Part shown: one piece after another, positions 15,598 through 24,725 of the stretch
Layout of the letters: every line of letters starts with the position of its first letter
How positions within the stretch are numbered: the stretch's first letter is position 1
From: an uncultured Saprospiraceae bacterium
GTDB lineage: Bacteria > Bacteroidota > Bacteroidia > Chitinophagales > Saprospiraceae
Assembly (NCBI GenBank): GCA_937951615.1
Contig: CALFBH010000037.1
Span: forward strand, 1-52,718
Direction of reading: 5' to 3'
Length of the DNA: 52,718 bases
Translations under genes and position numbers: made by a program
The notes under the pieces: model-generated
Databases searched by the model: none
What the model was told of the DNA's origin: nothing
Seen by the model: the letters and a program-made list of their open reading frames with translations, nothing else

Positions 15598-15750
15598 GGC
15601 GACTTCAGTCGCCACATGAACATAACTTATGGCTATTGATTGATTTTAATTAAATAACCGCCGAAATCTCAGGTATACGGCGGGTTGAAACCCGCCGCTT
15701 TTGCGAATAATTACGTGTGTTTCGCAAAAGCGTAGGACTTCAGTCCTACG
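15598..15750. repeat. Cluster of four perfect hairpins (REP-like)
   Basis: GGCGACTTCAGTCGCC (15598-15613) stands alone. Then three hairpins sit end to end: CGGCGGGTTGAAACCCGCCG (15678-15697), CTTTTGCGAA/TTCGCAAAAG (15698-15730), and CGTAGGACTTCAGTCCTACG (15731-15750). The GACTTCAGTC and GGTTGAAACC cores are typical of REP-type repeats. With the terminator upstream, the cluster fills the 325-bp spacer, in which no gene was seen. Confidence 0.8.
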
Positions 15751-15807
15751 TGTAAAAGTGATGGTTAATTTTTGAAAACCAACAAGTCGCCAATACAATA
15801 AAAAATC

Positions 15808-18609
15808 ATGCTAAGAAATCTACTCCTTCTCATCACCCTCTTGAGTACCCATTTTCTTTATGCCCAAATCGTTACCGTCGATCCGCCTTTTCCTACTGTC
15901 GATGATAATGTCACGATCACCTATGATGCCACGCAGGGTAATGGCGACTTGGTAGGCGTGACGCCTGTCTATATTCATACTGGTGTCATCACAACGAATG
16001 GCGGGGCAGGCAACTGGCAATATGTATTTGGCGATTGGGGGTCTTCTGCTAGTCAGTATGAAATGACTGACATTGGAAACAATCAACATCAAATGTCTTT
16101 TAATATTCGGACTTTTTATGGTGTCCCGATTGGAGAAGAGGTTGTGGAAATGGCTTTTGTCTTTCGCAATGCTGATGGAACCATAGAAGGCAAAACGGCA
16201 GCTGGAGGCGACATCTTTGTTCCCGTGTATCAAAGTGGAACGACATTGAATACCGCAATTGTAACACCAGCAGATGATTTTGTATTTGCAGCCATCAACG
16301 ATGTGATTCCCATTACGGGCAATGCCTCTGTTGGCGCAGACTTATCTTTGTATGATAATGGCAACCTCATTGCATCAGCCAGTGGAATCAGCATCAGCCA
16401 CAACCTCACCGTCTCCAGCACAGGCAACCATACCGTTATTTTGGAAGCTGATGATGGGAATACAGTGGCTTTGGATTCTTTCAAATACATTGTCAATCCA
16501 ACCGTCAATGTTGCCAATCAACCTGCTGGTACATTGCCTGGACTGAATGAAGTAAATAGTAGCACCTTGCGACTTTCTTTATACGCACCTTTCAAAGATT
16601 TTGTCTACGTCATCGGCGATTTCAACGACTGGACGCCAGATGTCAATTATTATATGAATCGTGATTCAGACGGTGAGACTTGGTGGCTGGACATTACTGG
16701 ACTGACGCCCGGACAAGAATATGCTTTTCAGTATTTTGTAGATGGTGAAATTCGGGTAGCAGACCCGTACAGTGAAAAAATCTTGGATCAGTATAGCGAT
16801 GGCGAAATCAGTGCTGCAACTTATCCCAATTTAAAACCTTATCCCTTTGGGCAAACGACCAATGCGGTGACCGCTTTCACACTTGGCGAAGCACCTTATA
16901 ACTGGCAAATCAATACTTTTTCAAAACCTAAAAAAACCGATCTAGTCGTTTATGAATTGCTAGTCCGCGACTTTTTGGTGAAGCATGATTTTAAAACCTT
17001 GAAAGATAGTCTGGACTACCTACAAAAGCTAGGTGTGAATGCAATTGAGCTGATGCCTGTCAGCGAGTTTGAAGGCAATAATAGCTGGGGCTATAATATT
17101 TCTTTTCACATGGCTTTGGACAAATATTACGGGCCGGCGGATGACTTTAAAGCCCTGGTGGATGAAGCCCATGCGCGTGGCATTGCCGTGATTTTGGATG
17201 TAGTGTATAACCATGCTTTTAGTCAGAGTCCACTGTGCCAGTTGTATTGGGATCAGGCAAATTTCAAGCCTGCACCTGGCAATCCCTGGCTTAATGTCAA
17301 TGCTGCTCATCCTTTCAATGTCGGCTACGATTTCAATCATGCGAGTAATGCGACAGAAGTGTGGCGGGAACGTGTGATGCAGCATTGGATTAATGAATTT
17401 AAAATAGACGGTTTCCGCTTTGATTTATCAAAAGGCTTTACACAAAACTTCACTACCGACGTAGGCGTATGGGGACAATATGACGCTTCCCGCATTGCCA
17501 TCGTCAAAGACATTGCAGATGCTTGCTGGGATGCCGATTCCGATTTTTTCGTCATTTTGGAACACTTTGCAGAAAACAGTGAGGAGATTGAATTGTCCAA
17601 TTATGATATGATGATTTGGGGAAGCGGACATGGACAATATAATGAAGCCAGCATGGGCTATGGCTCAGACTTAAGCACTTTATCCTACCAAAGCAGAGGT
17701 TGGACTGCGCCCAATCTGGTCGGTTTCATGGAAAGTCATGACGAAGAAAGACTGATGTATAAAAACCTGCAATTTGGCAATTCAAGCGGCAGTTATGACA
17801 TCACCGACCTGAATACTGCGCTGGCTCGACAGGAATTGGTTGCGGCATTTTTCTTCACCATTCCTGGACCAAAAAGTATGTGGGAATTTGGAGAACTGGG
17901 CTACGATTATTCCATCAATACCTGTATCAATGGCACAATTGACCCAAGTTGCCGACTAGACCCCAAACCTATTCGCTGGGATTACCTGACTGTGCCTGCG
18001 CGCAAGCAATTACACGATGTCTATCAGTCATTAATTCATTTAAAAAAGGAATACAACACTTTTGAAACCAGTGATTTTCAACTATCGGTCAGCGGCTTTC
18101 AAAAACGTATTCGCCTCAATCATCCTGACATGGACGCGATTGTATTGGGCAATTTTGATGTCGTAGCGGGTAGCATTGATCCACAATTCCAATACACTGG
18201 CTGGTGGTATGAATATTTTTCGGGCGACAGCCTGAATGTATCCAATATCAATACTGCGATCAATTTACAGCCGGGTGAGTATCGCATTTATACTTCACAA
18301 AACTTGAATAATCCAATCAGCGTTGGCATCCATTCTCCGAACCTTATTGGTGATTTTGATGTACAAATTGCTCCCAATCCAGCAAATCAGCAGACGCATA
18401 TTCAATACGAATTGGCTTATACTACGAATGTACATATCAGCGTTATAAATCCAATAGGACAGACAATTGCTGTATTGTATGAAAGCAAAAAAAATGCGGG
18501 GACACATGACCTAGATTGGGATACTTCTGATTTGAGTCCTGGCTTATATTTTCTTCGATTGGAGGTAGATGGCGTCACAGAAGTTCAGAAGGTTCTCATT
18601 GGAAGATGA
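15808..18609 (+). CDS. Secreted GH13 alpha-amylase family protein with T9SS domain
   Basis: A 933-residue multidomain glycoside hydrolase acting on alpha-glucans outside the cell. Order: signal peptide (1-20, ending LYAQ), beta-sandwich domains (about 21-245), an E-set domain like that of branching enzymes (about 250-340; VYVIGDFNDWTP), the GH13 barrel (about 375-740), a C-terminal beta domain, and a T9SS type A sorting domain (about 850-933, from FDVQIAPNPANQQ to EVQKVLIGR). The four GH13 regions are visible: DVVYNHAF; GFRFDLSKG with nucleophile Asp539; VILEHFAEN with acid Glu585; and MESHDEER with His644 and Asp645. Region III has LEHF rather than the more common GE[TL/AW], so substrate preference is uncertain. 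No SusC/SusD-like genes are nearby. It has its own spacer upstream, rich in hairpins. Confidence 0.93.
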   Translation: MLRNLLLLITLLSTHFLYAQIVTVDPPFPTVDDNVTITYDATQGNGDLVGVTPVYIHTGVITTNGGAGNWQYVFGDWGSSASQYEMTDIGNNQHQMSFNIRTFYGVPIGEEVVEMAFVFRNADGTIEGKTAAGGDIFVPVYQSGTTLNTAIVTPADDFVFAAINDVIPITGNASVGADLSLYDNGNLIASASGISISHNLTVSSTGNHTVILEADDGNTVALDSFKYIVNPTVNVANQPAGTLPGLNEVNSSTLRLSLYAPFKDFVYVIGDFNDWTPDVNYYMNRDSDGETWWLDITGLTPGQEYAFQYFVDGEIRVADPYSEKILDQYSDGEISAATYPNLKPYPFGQTTNAVTAFTLGEAPYNWQINTFSKPKKTDLVVYELLVRDFLVKHDFKTLKDSLDYLQKLGVNAIELMPVSEFEGNNSWGYNISFHMALDKYYGPADDFKALVDEAHARGIAVILDVVYNHAFSQSPLCQLYWDQANFKPAPGNPWLNVNAAHPFNVGYDFNHASNATEVWRERVMQHWINEFKIDGFRFDLSKGFTQNFTTDVGVWGQYDASRIAIVKDIADACWDADSDFFVILEHFAENSEEIELSNYDMMIWGSGHGQYNEASMGYGSDLSTLSYQSRGWTAPNLVGFMESHDEERLMYKNLQFGNSSGSYDITDLNTALARQELVAAFFFTIPGPKSMWEFGELGYDYSINTCINGTIDPSCRLDPKPIRWDYLTVPARKQLHDVYQSLIHLKKEYNTFETSDFQLSVSGFQKRIRLNHPDMDAIVLGNFDVVAGSIDPQFQYTGWWYEYFSGDSLNVSNINTAINLQPGEYRIYTSQNLNNPISVGIHSPNLIGDFDVQIAPNPANQQTHIQYELAYTTNVHISVINPIGQTIAVLYESKKNAGTHDLDWDTSDLSPGLYFLRLEVDGVTEVQKVLIGR

Positions 18610-18676
18610 CGAAGTTAGCGGAATACGGGTTTTCAAGTTGATAGGGTTTATTGCATCTAAATAAATAACAATACAT

Positions 18677-19462
18677 ATGAATAGTAAATTGAATCAAATC
18701 GGTTTTATTCTATTACTTATATTGATTTTCAGCTCTTCGGTATCCTATTCTCAAAGTAAGACAGTTGAAGGCAAATATTCTTATTTATTGAAACCGCATC
18801 CTAAGAGCGTATATTTCAGATATAATCTTAATCTTAAAAGTGACTTTACATTTGAACTAGAAAGATATAATGAGCAATACTGCTATAATTCGACGGAAAA
18901 AATAACGGGCAGTTGGAAAAGAAAGGAGGATAAAATTTTATTCGAAAGCATTGATTATCAAGAGAAAATAATGAAAGAAAGGGTAGATACAATTGCTAAA
19001 AATGAACTCATTATAATAGAGGAAGAATACTGGAAAGATGAGGTAGACAGGGAAAATATATTTCTTGCCTTACTGGATTCAGATTACAACTTATTAAGGC
19101 TACTAAATCCAATTGAATCAAAGCTGGTAAAGGAAGATTTGTCTTCTTCAGATGAAGAATATATCAGCTTTGAATATGGCGACTTAGTCTCTAAATTCGA
19201 GTTGCCAGATGAAACGAATATTGTAGTTTATTACGGTGAAAGATTTTTGGACTTTTATGAAGGATCACATAATGAAGCAGGGATGAATATCGACTTAACA
19301 AGTGGTCATAACCTGGTTACATTAGATGGTGTACCCGGCATATTGAATTCAGGAATGAAACTATTGATTACCGATGAAGGGAACTTAGAAAGCTTAAGCC
19401 ACGTTGCAAATGAGCTTGGAAATGTGAAGCATATTTACAAAAAGAAAAATAAACAGAATTGA
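18677..19462 (+). CDS. Secreted protein of unknown function
   Basis: A 261-residue protein with a signal peptide (about 1-25, ending SVSYS). The segment VEGKYSYLLKPHPKSVYFRYNLNL followed by ITGSWKRKEDKILFES resembles the beta-strand layout of lipocalin-like or META-like domains seen in Bacteroidota, but that is only a resemblance. The rest is acidic and beta-rich, with a Lys-rich end (YKKKNKQN). No family was recognised and there are no cysteines beyond one. It stands alone between the amylase gene and a foldback repeat. Confidence 0.65.
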   Translation: MNSKLNQIGFILLLILIFSSSVSYSQSKTVEGKYSYLLKPHPKSVYFRYNLNLKSDFTFELERYNEQYCYNSTEKITGSWKRKEDKILFESIDYQEKIMKERVDTIAKNELIIIEEEYWKDEVDRENIFLALLDSDYNLLRLLNPIESKLVKEDLSSSDEEYISFEYGDLVSKFELPDETNIVVYYGERFLDFYEGSHNEAGMNIDLTSGHNLVTLDGVPGILNSGMKLLITDEGNLESLSHVANELGNVKHIYKKKNKQN

Positions 19463-19465
19463 TTT

Positions 19466-19526
19466 CTCGCAGAGACGCAAAGGCGCAAAGTTTGTTTTCT
19501 CCTTAGCGTCTTTGCGCCTTAGCGAG
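19466..19526. repeat. Inverted repeat between the secreted protein and nudK
   Basis: CTCGCAGAGACGCAAAGGCG and GCGTCTTTGCGCCTTAGCGAG are complementary arms (19466-19490 and 19506-19526) with a short T-rich loop. It fits the paired-tract pattern of other spacers, and GACGCAAAGGCGCAAAG-type repeats are widespread in Bacteroidota genomes. Confidence 0.7.
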
Positions 19527-19557
19527 CGTTTTACTGACAGCAATAAAATCATAAAAC

Positions 19558-20139
19558 ATGACAAACGATAGAATAAAAATAAAAAGTACAGAATTGCTGT
19601 CCGACAATTGGTACACCCTCAACAAGATAACCTATGAGTATAAAAATAAAAATGGCGAATGGGAAACACAGTCAAGAGAAGCTTATGACCGGGGAAATGG
19701 AGCGACCATCTTATTGTATAATAAAGAAAACAGCACCATAATTCTTACTCGACAATTTAGATTGCCGACCTATGTAAACGGAAATGAAGACGGAATGCTC
19801 ATAGAAGCTTGTGCAGGTTTATTAGATAAAGACAATGCTGAAGATTGTATCAGAAAAGAAACCGAAGAAGAAACAGGTTACAAAATTTCAAAGGTCGAAA
19901 AGATATTTGAATCCTATATGTCGCCGGGCTCAGTAACCGAAATCGTACACTTTTTTGTCGCAGAATATAATAAGGACATGAAGGTAAGTGAAGGAGGAGG
20001 ATTGGAAGAAGAACAAGAAAATATTGAGGTATTAGAATTGAAATTTGAGGAGGCTTTTGATATGATTTATTCTGGCGAAATTAAAGATGGAAAAACCATT
20101 ATGCTGCTTCAACATGCTAAGATTCACAGCCTACTATGA
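19558..20139 (+). CDS. nudK: Nudix hydrolase, GDP-mannose pyrophosphatase NudK-like
   Basis: A 193-residue Nudix enzyme resembling NudK, which hydrolyses GDP-mannose to GMP and mannose-1-phosphate. The Nudix box is at about residues 87-109 ([20 protein letters not shown], then GY), with the spacing variant also seen in NudK (CAGLLDxD...CIRKExxEETGY). Other NudK-like segments are the N-terminal [57 protein letters not shown] and [14 protein letters not shown]. The likely role is turnover of nucleotide sugars. It is followed 25 nt later by a UPF0303-type gene on the same strand. The identification rests on several segments, not on the box alone. Confidence 0.88.
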   Translation: MTNDRIKIKSTELLSDNWYTLNKITYEYKNKNGEWETQSREAYDRGNGATILLYNKENSTIILTRQFRLPTYVNGNEDGMLIEACAGLLDKDNAEDCIRKETEEETGYKISKVEKIFESYMSPGSVTEIVHFFVAEYNKDMKVSEGGGLEEEQENIEVLELKFEEAFDMIYSGEIKDGKTIMLLQHAKIHSLL

Positions 20140-20164
20140 AGAGAATCATCGCCCTACTTTGCTT

Positions 20165-20605
20165 ATGGAAAAAGAAATTATAAAAAAAATTGACTTAGAC
20201 TTTTTTAATAATAGAATTGGTCTTGATATGGGATTGACAATTGTCAATTTAGCAAAAGAGCGAAATCAAAATATTGCTGTTCAAGTTGAAAGATTGAATC
20301 ACATAATTTTTCTTTATGTAGATGATAATTTACCTGCGGACAAACATAATTGGTTGAGAAGAAAAGCTAATACAGCAAAGCATTTTGAAGAAAGCTCCTT
20401 AAGTGTAAAACATGATTTAATAAATGGAAATATGACATTAGAGAAAACTTTTGCCCTTGATGAAAAAGAATATTTAGCTAAAGGTGGTTCAATTCCAATT
20501 TTTGTTAAAAGTGCAGGAATAATTGCATTGATAACAGTTTCAGGACTCCATGATGAAGAAGACCATAACATAATAATTGATGCAATGAAAGGAAAATTCT
20601 TTTAG
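20165..20605 (+). CDS. UPF0303 / heme-degrading-domain (HbpS/GlcG-like) protein
   Basis: A 146-residue protein of the UPF0303 family, which shares the small alpha/beta fold of heme-binding HbpS/GlcG proteins. The start at 20165 (MEKEIIKKIDLDFFNN) is preferred; the open frame extends back into nudK but those codons look random. Family features are the N-terminal IGLDMGLTIVNLAKERN, DNLPADKHNWLRRKANTAKHF in the middle, and the closing GGSIPIFV followed by GIIALITVSGL and DEEDHNIIIDAM. The biochemical role in bacteria is unproven. It probably shares a transcript with nudK. Confidence 0.8.
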   Translation: MEKEIIKKIDLDFFNNRIGLDMGLTIVNLAKERNQNIAVQVERLNHIIFLYVDDNLPADKHNWLRRKANTAKHFEESSLSVKHDLINGNMTLEKTFALDEKEYLAKGGSIPIFVKSAGIIALITVSGLHDEEDHNIIIDAMKGKFF

Positions 20606-20702
20606 AAAAAAGTCGAGATTAAAGGTCTAAAAATAGAAAGTACGAACTGAAAAGGGTTACTTCTGCGAAGTAGATAAAACGATATCAAAATAACAAACAA
20701 CT

Positions 20703-21563
20703 ATGGACGAAAAAATACTCAATACCATTCAATACTTTTCCATTTTTCTCGCTGTCTTGCTCGTAACAATGATTGTTGCATTTTTGGCCAATCGTTTTTT
20801 TAAACGATTGATTCGACGTTCGACAGAAGAAATGCAAAATGACCCGACGAATTATCAATTTTTACGCCATGCAGTCAATGCCATCATATACATGATCGGA
20901 TTTAGCATTGCTATTTATTCCATCCCTGATTTGAGGGCATTAGCGAGTTCGCTTCTAGCAGGAGCAGGAATTCTTGCCGTTGCTATTGGATTTGCTTCAC
21001 AACAAGCATTGAGTAATATTATAAGCGGTGTTTTTATTGTTCTTTTCAAGCCATTCAGGGTAAACGACAGGGTTAAAATCAGGGAAATGACAGGTGTAAT
21101 TGAAGATATTACCCTAAGACATACAATCATTAGAGATTTTGAAAATAGGAGAATTATCATTCCTAATTCATTGATTAGTGACGAAATTATTGTCAATTCC
21201 GATTTTGGAGATGGTAAAATTTGTAAATGGATAGACATTGGAATCAGTTATGATTCGAGTATTGAAAAGGCAAGAAAAATTATTAAAGAAGAAATTTTAA
21301 ATCATCCGCTCCATATTGACCCAAGAACGGCAAAAAACATTGATGACGGAGACGAATTGGCGCCTGTTAAAGTTATTACTTTAGGAGAGTCCGCTATAAA
21401 CTTGAGAGCTTGGGCTTGGGCAAAAGATTCAGCGGATGCTTTCAAAATGTCCTGTGATTTATACGAAAGTATTAAAATAAAATTTGATACGGAAGGCGTT
21501 GAAATTCCTTTTCCTCACAGAACGCTTGTTTATAAAAACAATCAAAAAACCCATGAAAGCTGA
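20703..21563 (+). CDS. MscS-family mechanosensitive channel
   Basis: A 286-residue small-conductance mechanosensitive channel, which opens under membrane tension to release solutes. There are three membrane helices: about 10-32, 60-80, and the pore helix about 84-115 (LASSLLAGAGILAVAIGFAS, then QQALSNIISG). The pore helix is Gly/Ala-rich as required for packing. The beta domain follows (PFRVNDRVKI, GVIEDITLRHTIIRDFE, IIPNSLISDEIIVN), then the C-terminal alpha/beta domain. The stop overlaps the corA start codon by one base (TGATG), so the two are translationally coupled. Coupling a tension-gated channel to a CorA-type channel suggests ion or osmotic homeostasis. Confidence 0.93.
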   Translation: MDEKILNTIQYFSIFLAVLLVTMIVAFLANRFFKRLIRRSTEEMQNDPTNYQFLRHAVNAIIYMIGFSIAIYSIPDLRALASSLLAGAGILAVAIGFASQQALSNIISGVFIVLFKPFRVNDRVKIREMTGVIEDITLRHTIIRDFENRRIIIPNSLISDEIIVNSDFGDGKICKWIDIGISYDSSIEKARKIIKEEILNHPLHIDPRTAKNIDDGDELAPVKVITLGESAINLRAWAWAKDSADAFKMSCDLYESIKIKFDTEGVEIPFPHRTLVYKNNQKTHES

Positions 21564-22618
21564 TGCGTAGAAAACAAACAAAAACTGGACTTCCACCTGG
21601 TTCTGTCATTTTTACAGGGCATAAAAAAGTGGAAGAAATCATTATCCATTACCTTCAGTATGATAGTGAATATTTGGACCAACGGACGTTTGAAAATCAT
21701 GCTGAAACTGTATTTCATCAATCTCAAGAAGGCAAAGTAGCATGGTATGACATGCGTGGGATACATGATACTGAATTTATTCAAGTATTGGGCAAAACAT
21801 TTGATGTCCATTCACTCATTTTAGAAGATGTTGCAGATGTTCATCAACGACCAAAATTTGAAGAATATGAAAAAGGTAATTTTATTTCAATTCGGGCATT
21901 GAAGTTTAATAGAACATCAGGCAAAATTTTAACAGAACATGTAACTATCTATTTTAGAAAAGAATTCATTATAACTTTCCAAGAAACAGATAGTGATTTA
22001 TTTAATGCAATTCGGCAGCGAATTCAAAGCAGTAAAGGAAAAATCAGGCATAAAGGAGCTGATTATCTTGCGTATGCACTTGTGGACGCGCTTGTGGATA
22101 ATTACTATTTGGTACTGGAAGAAATCGAAGACGTCATAGAGTCATTAGAAGAAAAAGTAATCAATAACCAAGACGCAAACATCAAAGGGAAAATCCATGG
22201 GCTTAAAAAAGAGTTATTGATATTGAGGAAATCTATTTCTCCACTGCGAGAAGCTATTGGACGTTTTTCAAAAACAGACAGCCCTTTTGTTGAAGAAAGT
22301 AACCTGGTTTTTATTCGCGACCTATACGACCATACGATCCAGGTCATGGATATGGTAGATACCTATAGAGACATGCTAAATGGCTTGCAAGACCTCTTCT
22401 TGACGGAAGTAAGTTTTAGAATGAATAAAGTCATGCAGTTGCTTACTTTGATTTCGACCATTTTTATTCCACTGACTTTTTTAGCCGGTATATATGGTAT
22501 GAATTTCAAGTATATGCCAGAACTAGAATGGGAGTATGGGTACTTCGTATTACTTGGATTAATGGCGGTCATTTTTGTTGGATTATTGATCTATTTTAAA
22601 CGGAAAAAATGGATTTAA
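21563..22618 (+). CDS. corA: CorA-type magnesium/cobalt transporter
   Basis: A 351-residue divalent-cation channel of the CorA family, usually carrying Mg2+ (also Co2+ or Ni2+). The cytoplasmic N-terminal domain (about 1-285) includes the long stalk helix. Two C-terminal membrane helices flank the signature GMN at residues 312-314 (AGIYGMNFKYMPEL), and the protein ends in the basic tail KRKKWI. The length is typical. It overlaps the stop of the MscS gene and is followed 3 nt later by a beta-propeller lipoprotein gene, so at least these three form an operon. Confidence 0.94.
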   Translation: MRRKQTKTGLPPGSVIFTGHKKVEEIIIHYLQYDSEYLDQRTFENHAETVFHQSQEGKVAWYDMRGIHDTEFIQVLGKTFDVHSLILEDVADVHQRPKFEEYEKGNFISIRALKFNRTSGKILTEHVTIYFRKEFIITFQETDSDLFNAIRQRIQSSKGKIRHKGADYLAYALVDALVDNYYLVLEEIEDVIESLEEKVINNQDANIKGKIHGLKKELLILRKSISPLREAIGRFSKTDSPFVEESNLVFIRDLYDHTIQVMDMVDTYRDMLNGLQDLFLTEVSFRMNKVMQLLTLISTIFIPLTFLAGIYGMNFKYMPELEWEYGYFVLLGLMAVIFVGLLIYFKRKKWI

Positions 22619-22621
22619 GAG

Positions 22622-23728
22622 ATGAGAATAAAAATGACGACAAACCTACTCCTTCTATTAAGCATCCTGACAACAGTCTGTTCCTGCAAAGGACAAACCC
22701 AAACAGAGAAAATTAATAAAAGCCCCAGCACAGCAAGTATCGAAAAAATAAGGTCAGCATTCAATGAATCAATTTGGAGTATTTATCAGGACAAAAGAAA
22801 CCATTATTGGTTCGGCAGCAATGGCAATGGTGTATATTATTATGATGGTAAAAACTTAGCACAATTCACTGCTAAAGACGGCTTAGTTAGCAATCAAATA
22901 CGGGTCATACAGGAAGATAAATTTGGCAATATATATTTCGACACAGCCGATGGAGTTAGTAAATATGATGGACACACATTCACTACCTTACAAGCCGTTT
23001 ATTCGCCTGAAAATAAATGGAAATCGGAGTCCGAAGATCTGTGGTTCAAGGGGAGTGGAGATATTAATGGCGTTTATCGGTATGACGGAGACTCATTATT
23101 TCATTTAGCATTTCCAGCGCAAGATTTGAAAAAAGCCTTTGGGCTTGAATCAGAAGAAAACCGATATAGTCCTTATGGCGTTTATGGTATTTATAAGGAC
23201 AACAGTGGGCATCTTTGGTTCGGAACACTCTCCGCTGGCGCTTACCGATATAATGGACATGCCTTCCTATGGATTTCGGAAAAAGAATTGACGGTGCTTG
23301 ATGACGGGCGAGTGCCAGGTGTACGCTCCATTATCGAAGATAAAGACGGGAATTTTTGGCTCAGCAATATCCTTAGTCGATACAGGATAAAAGAGACTAA
23401 AAAAGGTAAGCTAAAATATGAAAAACTGAGCGGAATAGAGCAATCAGAAGGGCAAACTAAAATGGCACTACCTTATTTTATGTCGGCAGTCGTTGATGAC
23501 AAGAATGGTGATTTATGGATATTAACCTACGAAGAAGGGGTGTGGAGATATGATGGAGAAAAATTTTCCAATTACCTGATAAAGGATGGTGAAAAAACTG
23601 TTTTACTGTACTCCATGTACAAGGACAATCAGGGAATGATTTGGCTTGGAACGCATGATGCCGGAGTTTATAAATTTGATGGAAATCACTTTGAAAAATT
23701 CAAGCCCCAAATAAGCAACTCCTATTAA
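22622..23728 (+). CDS. Beta-propeller lipoprotein with two-component-type propeller repeats
   Basis: A 368-residue exported lipoprotein; the signal ends in CSC near residue 21. The rest consists of Reg_prop-type repeats as found in the sensor domain of hybrid two-component systems: SIWSIYQDKRNHYWFGSNGN, GVYYYDGKNLAQFTAKDGL, IYKDNSGHLWFGTLSAGAYR, SMYKDNQGMIWLGTHDAGVY. It has no kinase, transmitter or DNA-binding part, so it is a stand-alone propeller rather than a sensor kinase. It may bind a polymer or protein at the cell surface. It begins 3 nt after corA and is probably cotranscribed. Confidence 0.82.
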   Translation: MRIKMTTNLLLLLSILTTVCSCKGQTQTEKINKSPSTASIEKIRSAFNESIWSIYQDKRNHYWFGSNGNGVYYYDGKNLAQFTAKDGLVSNQIRVIQEDKFGNIYFDTADGVSKYDGHTFTTLQAVYSPENKWKSESEDLWFKGSGDINGVYRYDGDSLFHLAFPAQDLKKAFGLESEENRYSPYGVYGIYKDNSGHLWFGTLSAGAYRYNGHAFLWISEKELTVLDDGRVPGVRSIIEDKDGNFWLSNILSRYRIKETKKGKLKYEKLSGIEQSEGQTKMALPYFMSAVVDDKNGDLWILTYEEGVWRYDGEKFSNYLIKDGEKTVLLYSMYKDNQGMIWLGTHDAGVYKFDGNHFEKFKPQISNSY

Positions 23729-23773
23729 ATTAATATGGCAATCGCATAAAATTTAAAAAATGAAACTGCTAAT

Positions 23774-24442
23774 ATGAGACTTAAAGTAATATACTTTTGG
23801 GCTGTATTCTTGTTTGTGTCATGCTCAAATGAACCCAAAAAATATGAAGACATTGCCACTCATCCAAACTACTACGATTCTTTGTATAATGCTTCGTTTT
23901 TAAAAGAAATCAAACCCATTCGCTTAATAGACAGCGTTAAAAACCAGTTTAATCATGCTACCTCAAATCCCTATATGGACTCTTCAATCATGAGCAATCC
24001 ATATCTGGTGAACGGGAGTCAAAACATTAATATCTTCAATGAGTTGGAAAAATCTCACCAACTCAAGAAACCCATTTTGATACATTTCACCTCGATAGCT
24101 TGTGTAAATTGCAGGAAGATGGAACAAATGATTCTTGATGACCCAGAGGTCAACTCATTCATTGATGAAGCGTTTCATTTTATCTCCTTAAATCTTGATA
24201 ATAGGACTAAATTGCCCGAGGATCATTGGGTCAGCAATCCACTTAATAATAAGTCTAGGCCTTTAAAAAGGCTAGGTATAATTAATGGTGCTTTTCAGAC
24301 AATAGTCTCAAGAACAGGGAGTCAGCCTATGTTTATTGTTCTAGATGTAGATAGATCGCTTGGGGTTACTGGCTATACAACTAGCAAAGATGATTTTCTA
24401 GGTTTTTTGAAAAAAGCGATTGAAAAATATAAAGAAAAATAA
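23774..24442 (+). CDS. Thioredoxin-fold lipoprotein (DsbD C-terminal-like)
   Basis: A 222-residue lipoprotein with lipobox FVSC (Cys17). After an unassigned N-terminal part it has a thioredoxin fold like the C-terminal domain of DsbD: PILIHFTSIACVNCRKMEQM with the redox pair Cys110 and Cys113, DDPEVNSFIDEAFHFISLNL, and the cis-Pro region GSQPMFIVLD. The CVNC motif is the DsbD type rather than the CGPC of thioredoxin. A role in periplasmic disulfide reduction is likely. It follows the propeller gene by 45 nt on the same strand. Confidence 0.85.
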   Translation: MRLKVIYFWAVFLFVSCSNEPKKYEDIATHPNYYDSLYNASFLKEIKPIRLIDSVKNQFNHATSNPYMDSSIMSNPYLVNGSQNINIFNELEKSHQLKKPILIHFTSIACVNCRKMEQMILDDPEVNSFIDEAFHFISLNLDNRTKLPEDHWVSNPLNNKSRPLKRLGIINGAFQTIVSRTGSQPMFIVLDVDRSLGVTGYTTSKDDFLGFLKKAIEKYKEK

Positions 24443-24550
24443 AGCGAGTCATCCCAAATTTCAAGAAAAACAGAAATTATAAGAGATTGATTCCCGATGG
24501 CTTATTTAGTTTTAAAACTATTTAAAATTGCACAATTTTGCCACCCCATT

Positions 24551-24676
24551 CGCCTACGGTTGAAACCATAGTCTACCAGATAATCCGTGTCTACGACACT
24601 TTGTAAAGCTATTTAGCTGAAAGACTACTAAGATAGCGACGAATCATTTGGTAGCCAATGGTTTCAACCATGGGCG
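24551..24676. repeat. 126-bp foldback element, copy 2
   Basis: It begins CGCCTACGGTTGAAACCATA, continues GTCTACCAGATA, and ends TTGGTAGCCAATGGTTTCAA followed by CCATGGGCG, so the two ends are inverted repeats. It shares ends and layout with 6341-6471. It fills most of the 283-bp gap before yidC, in which no gene was seen. Confidence 0.75.
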
Positions 24677-24694
24677 AAAAAGAAAGTAATACAC

Positions 24695-24711
24695 ACGGTG
24701 AAGCTCACCGT
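24695..24711 (-). terminator. Hairpin downstream of yidC
   Basis: ACGGTGA-3 nt-TCACCGT is a perfect 7-bp stem 15 nt past the yidC stop codon on the minus strand. The bases after it lack a strong T run, so it is only a possible terminator. Confidence 0.4.
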
Positions 24712-24725
24712 TCTTCAATAAAATC

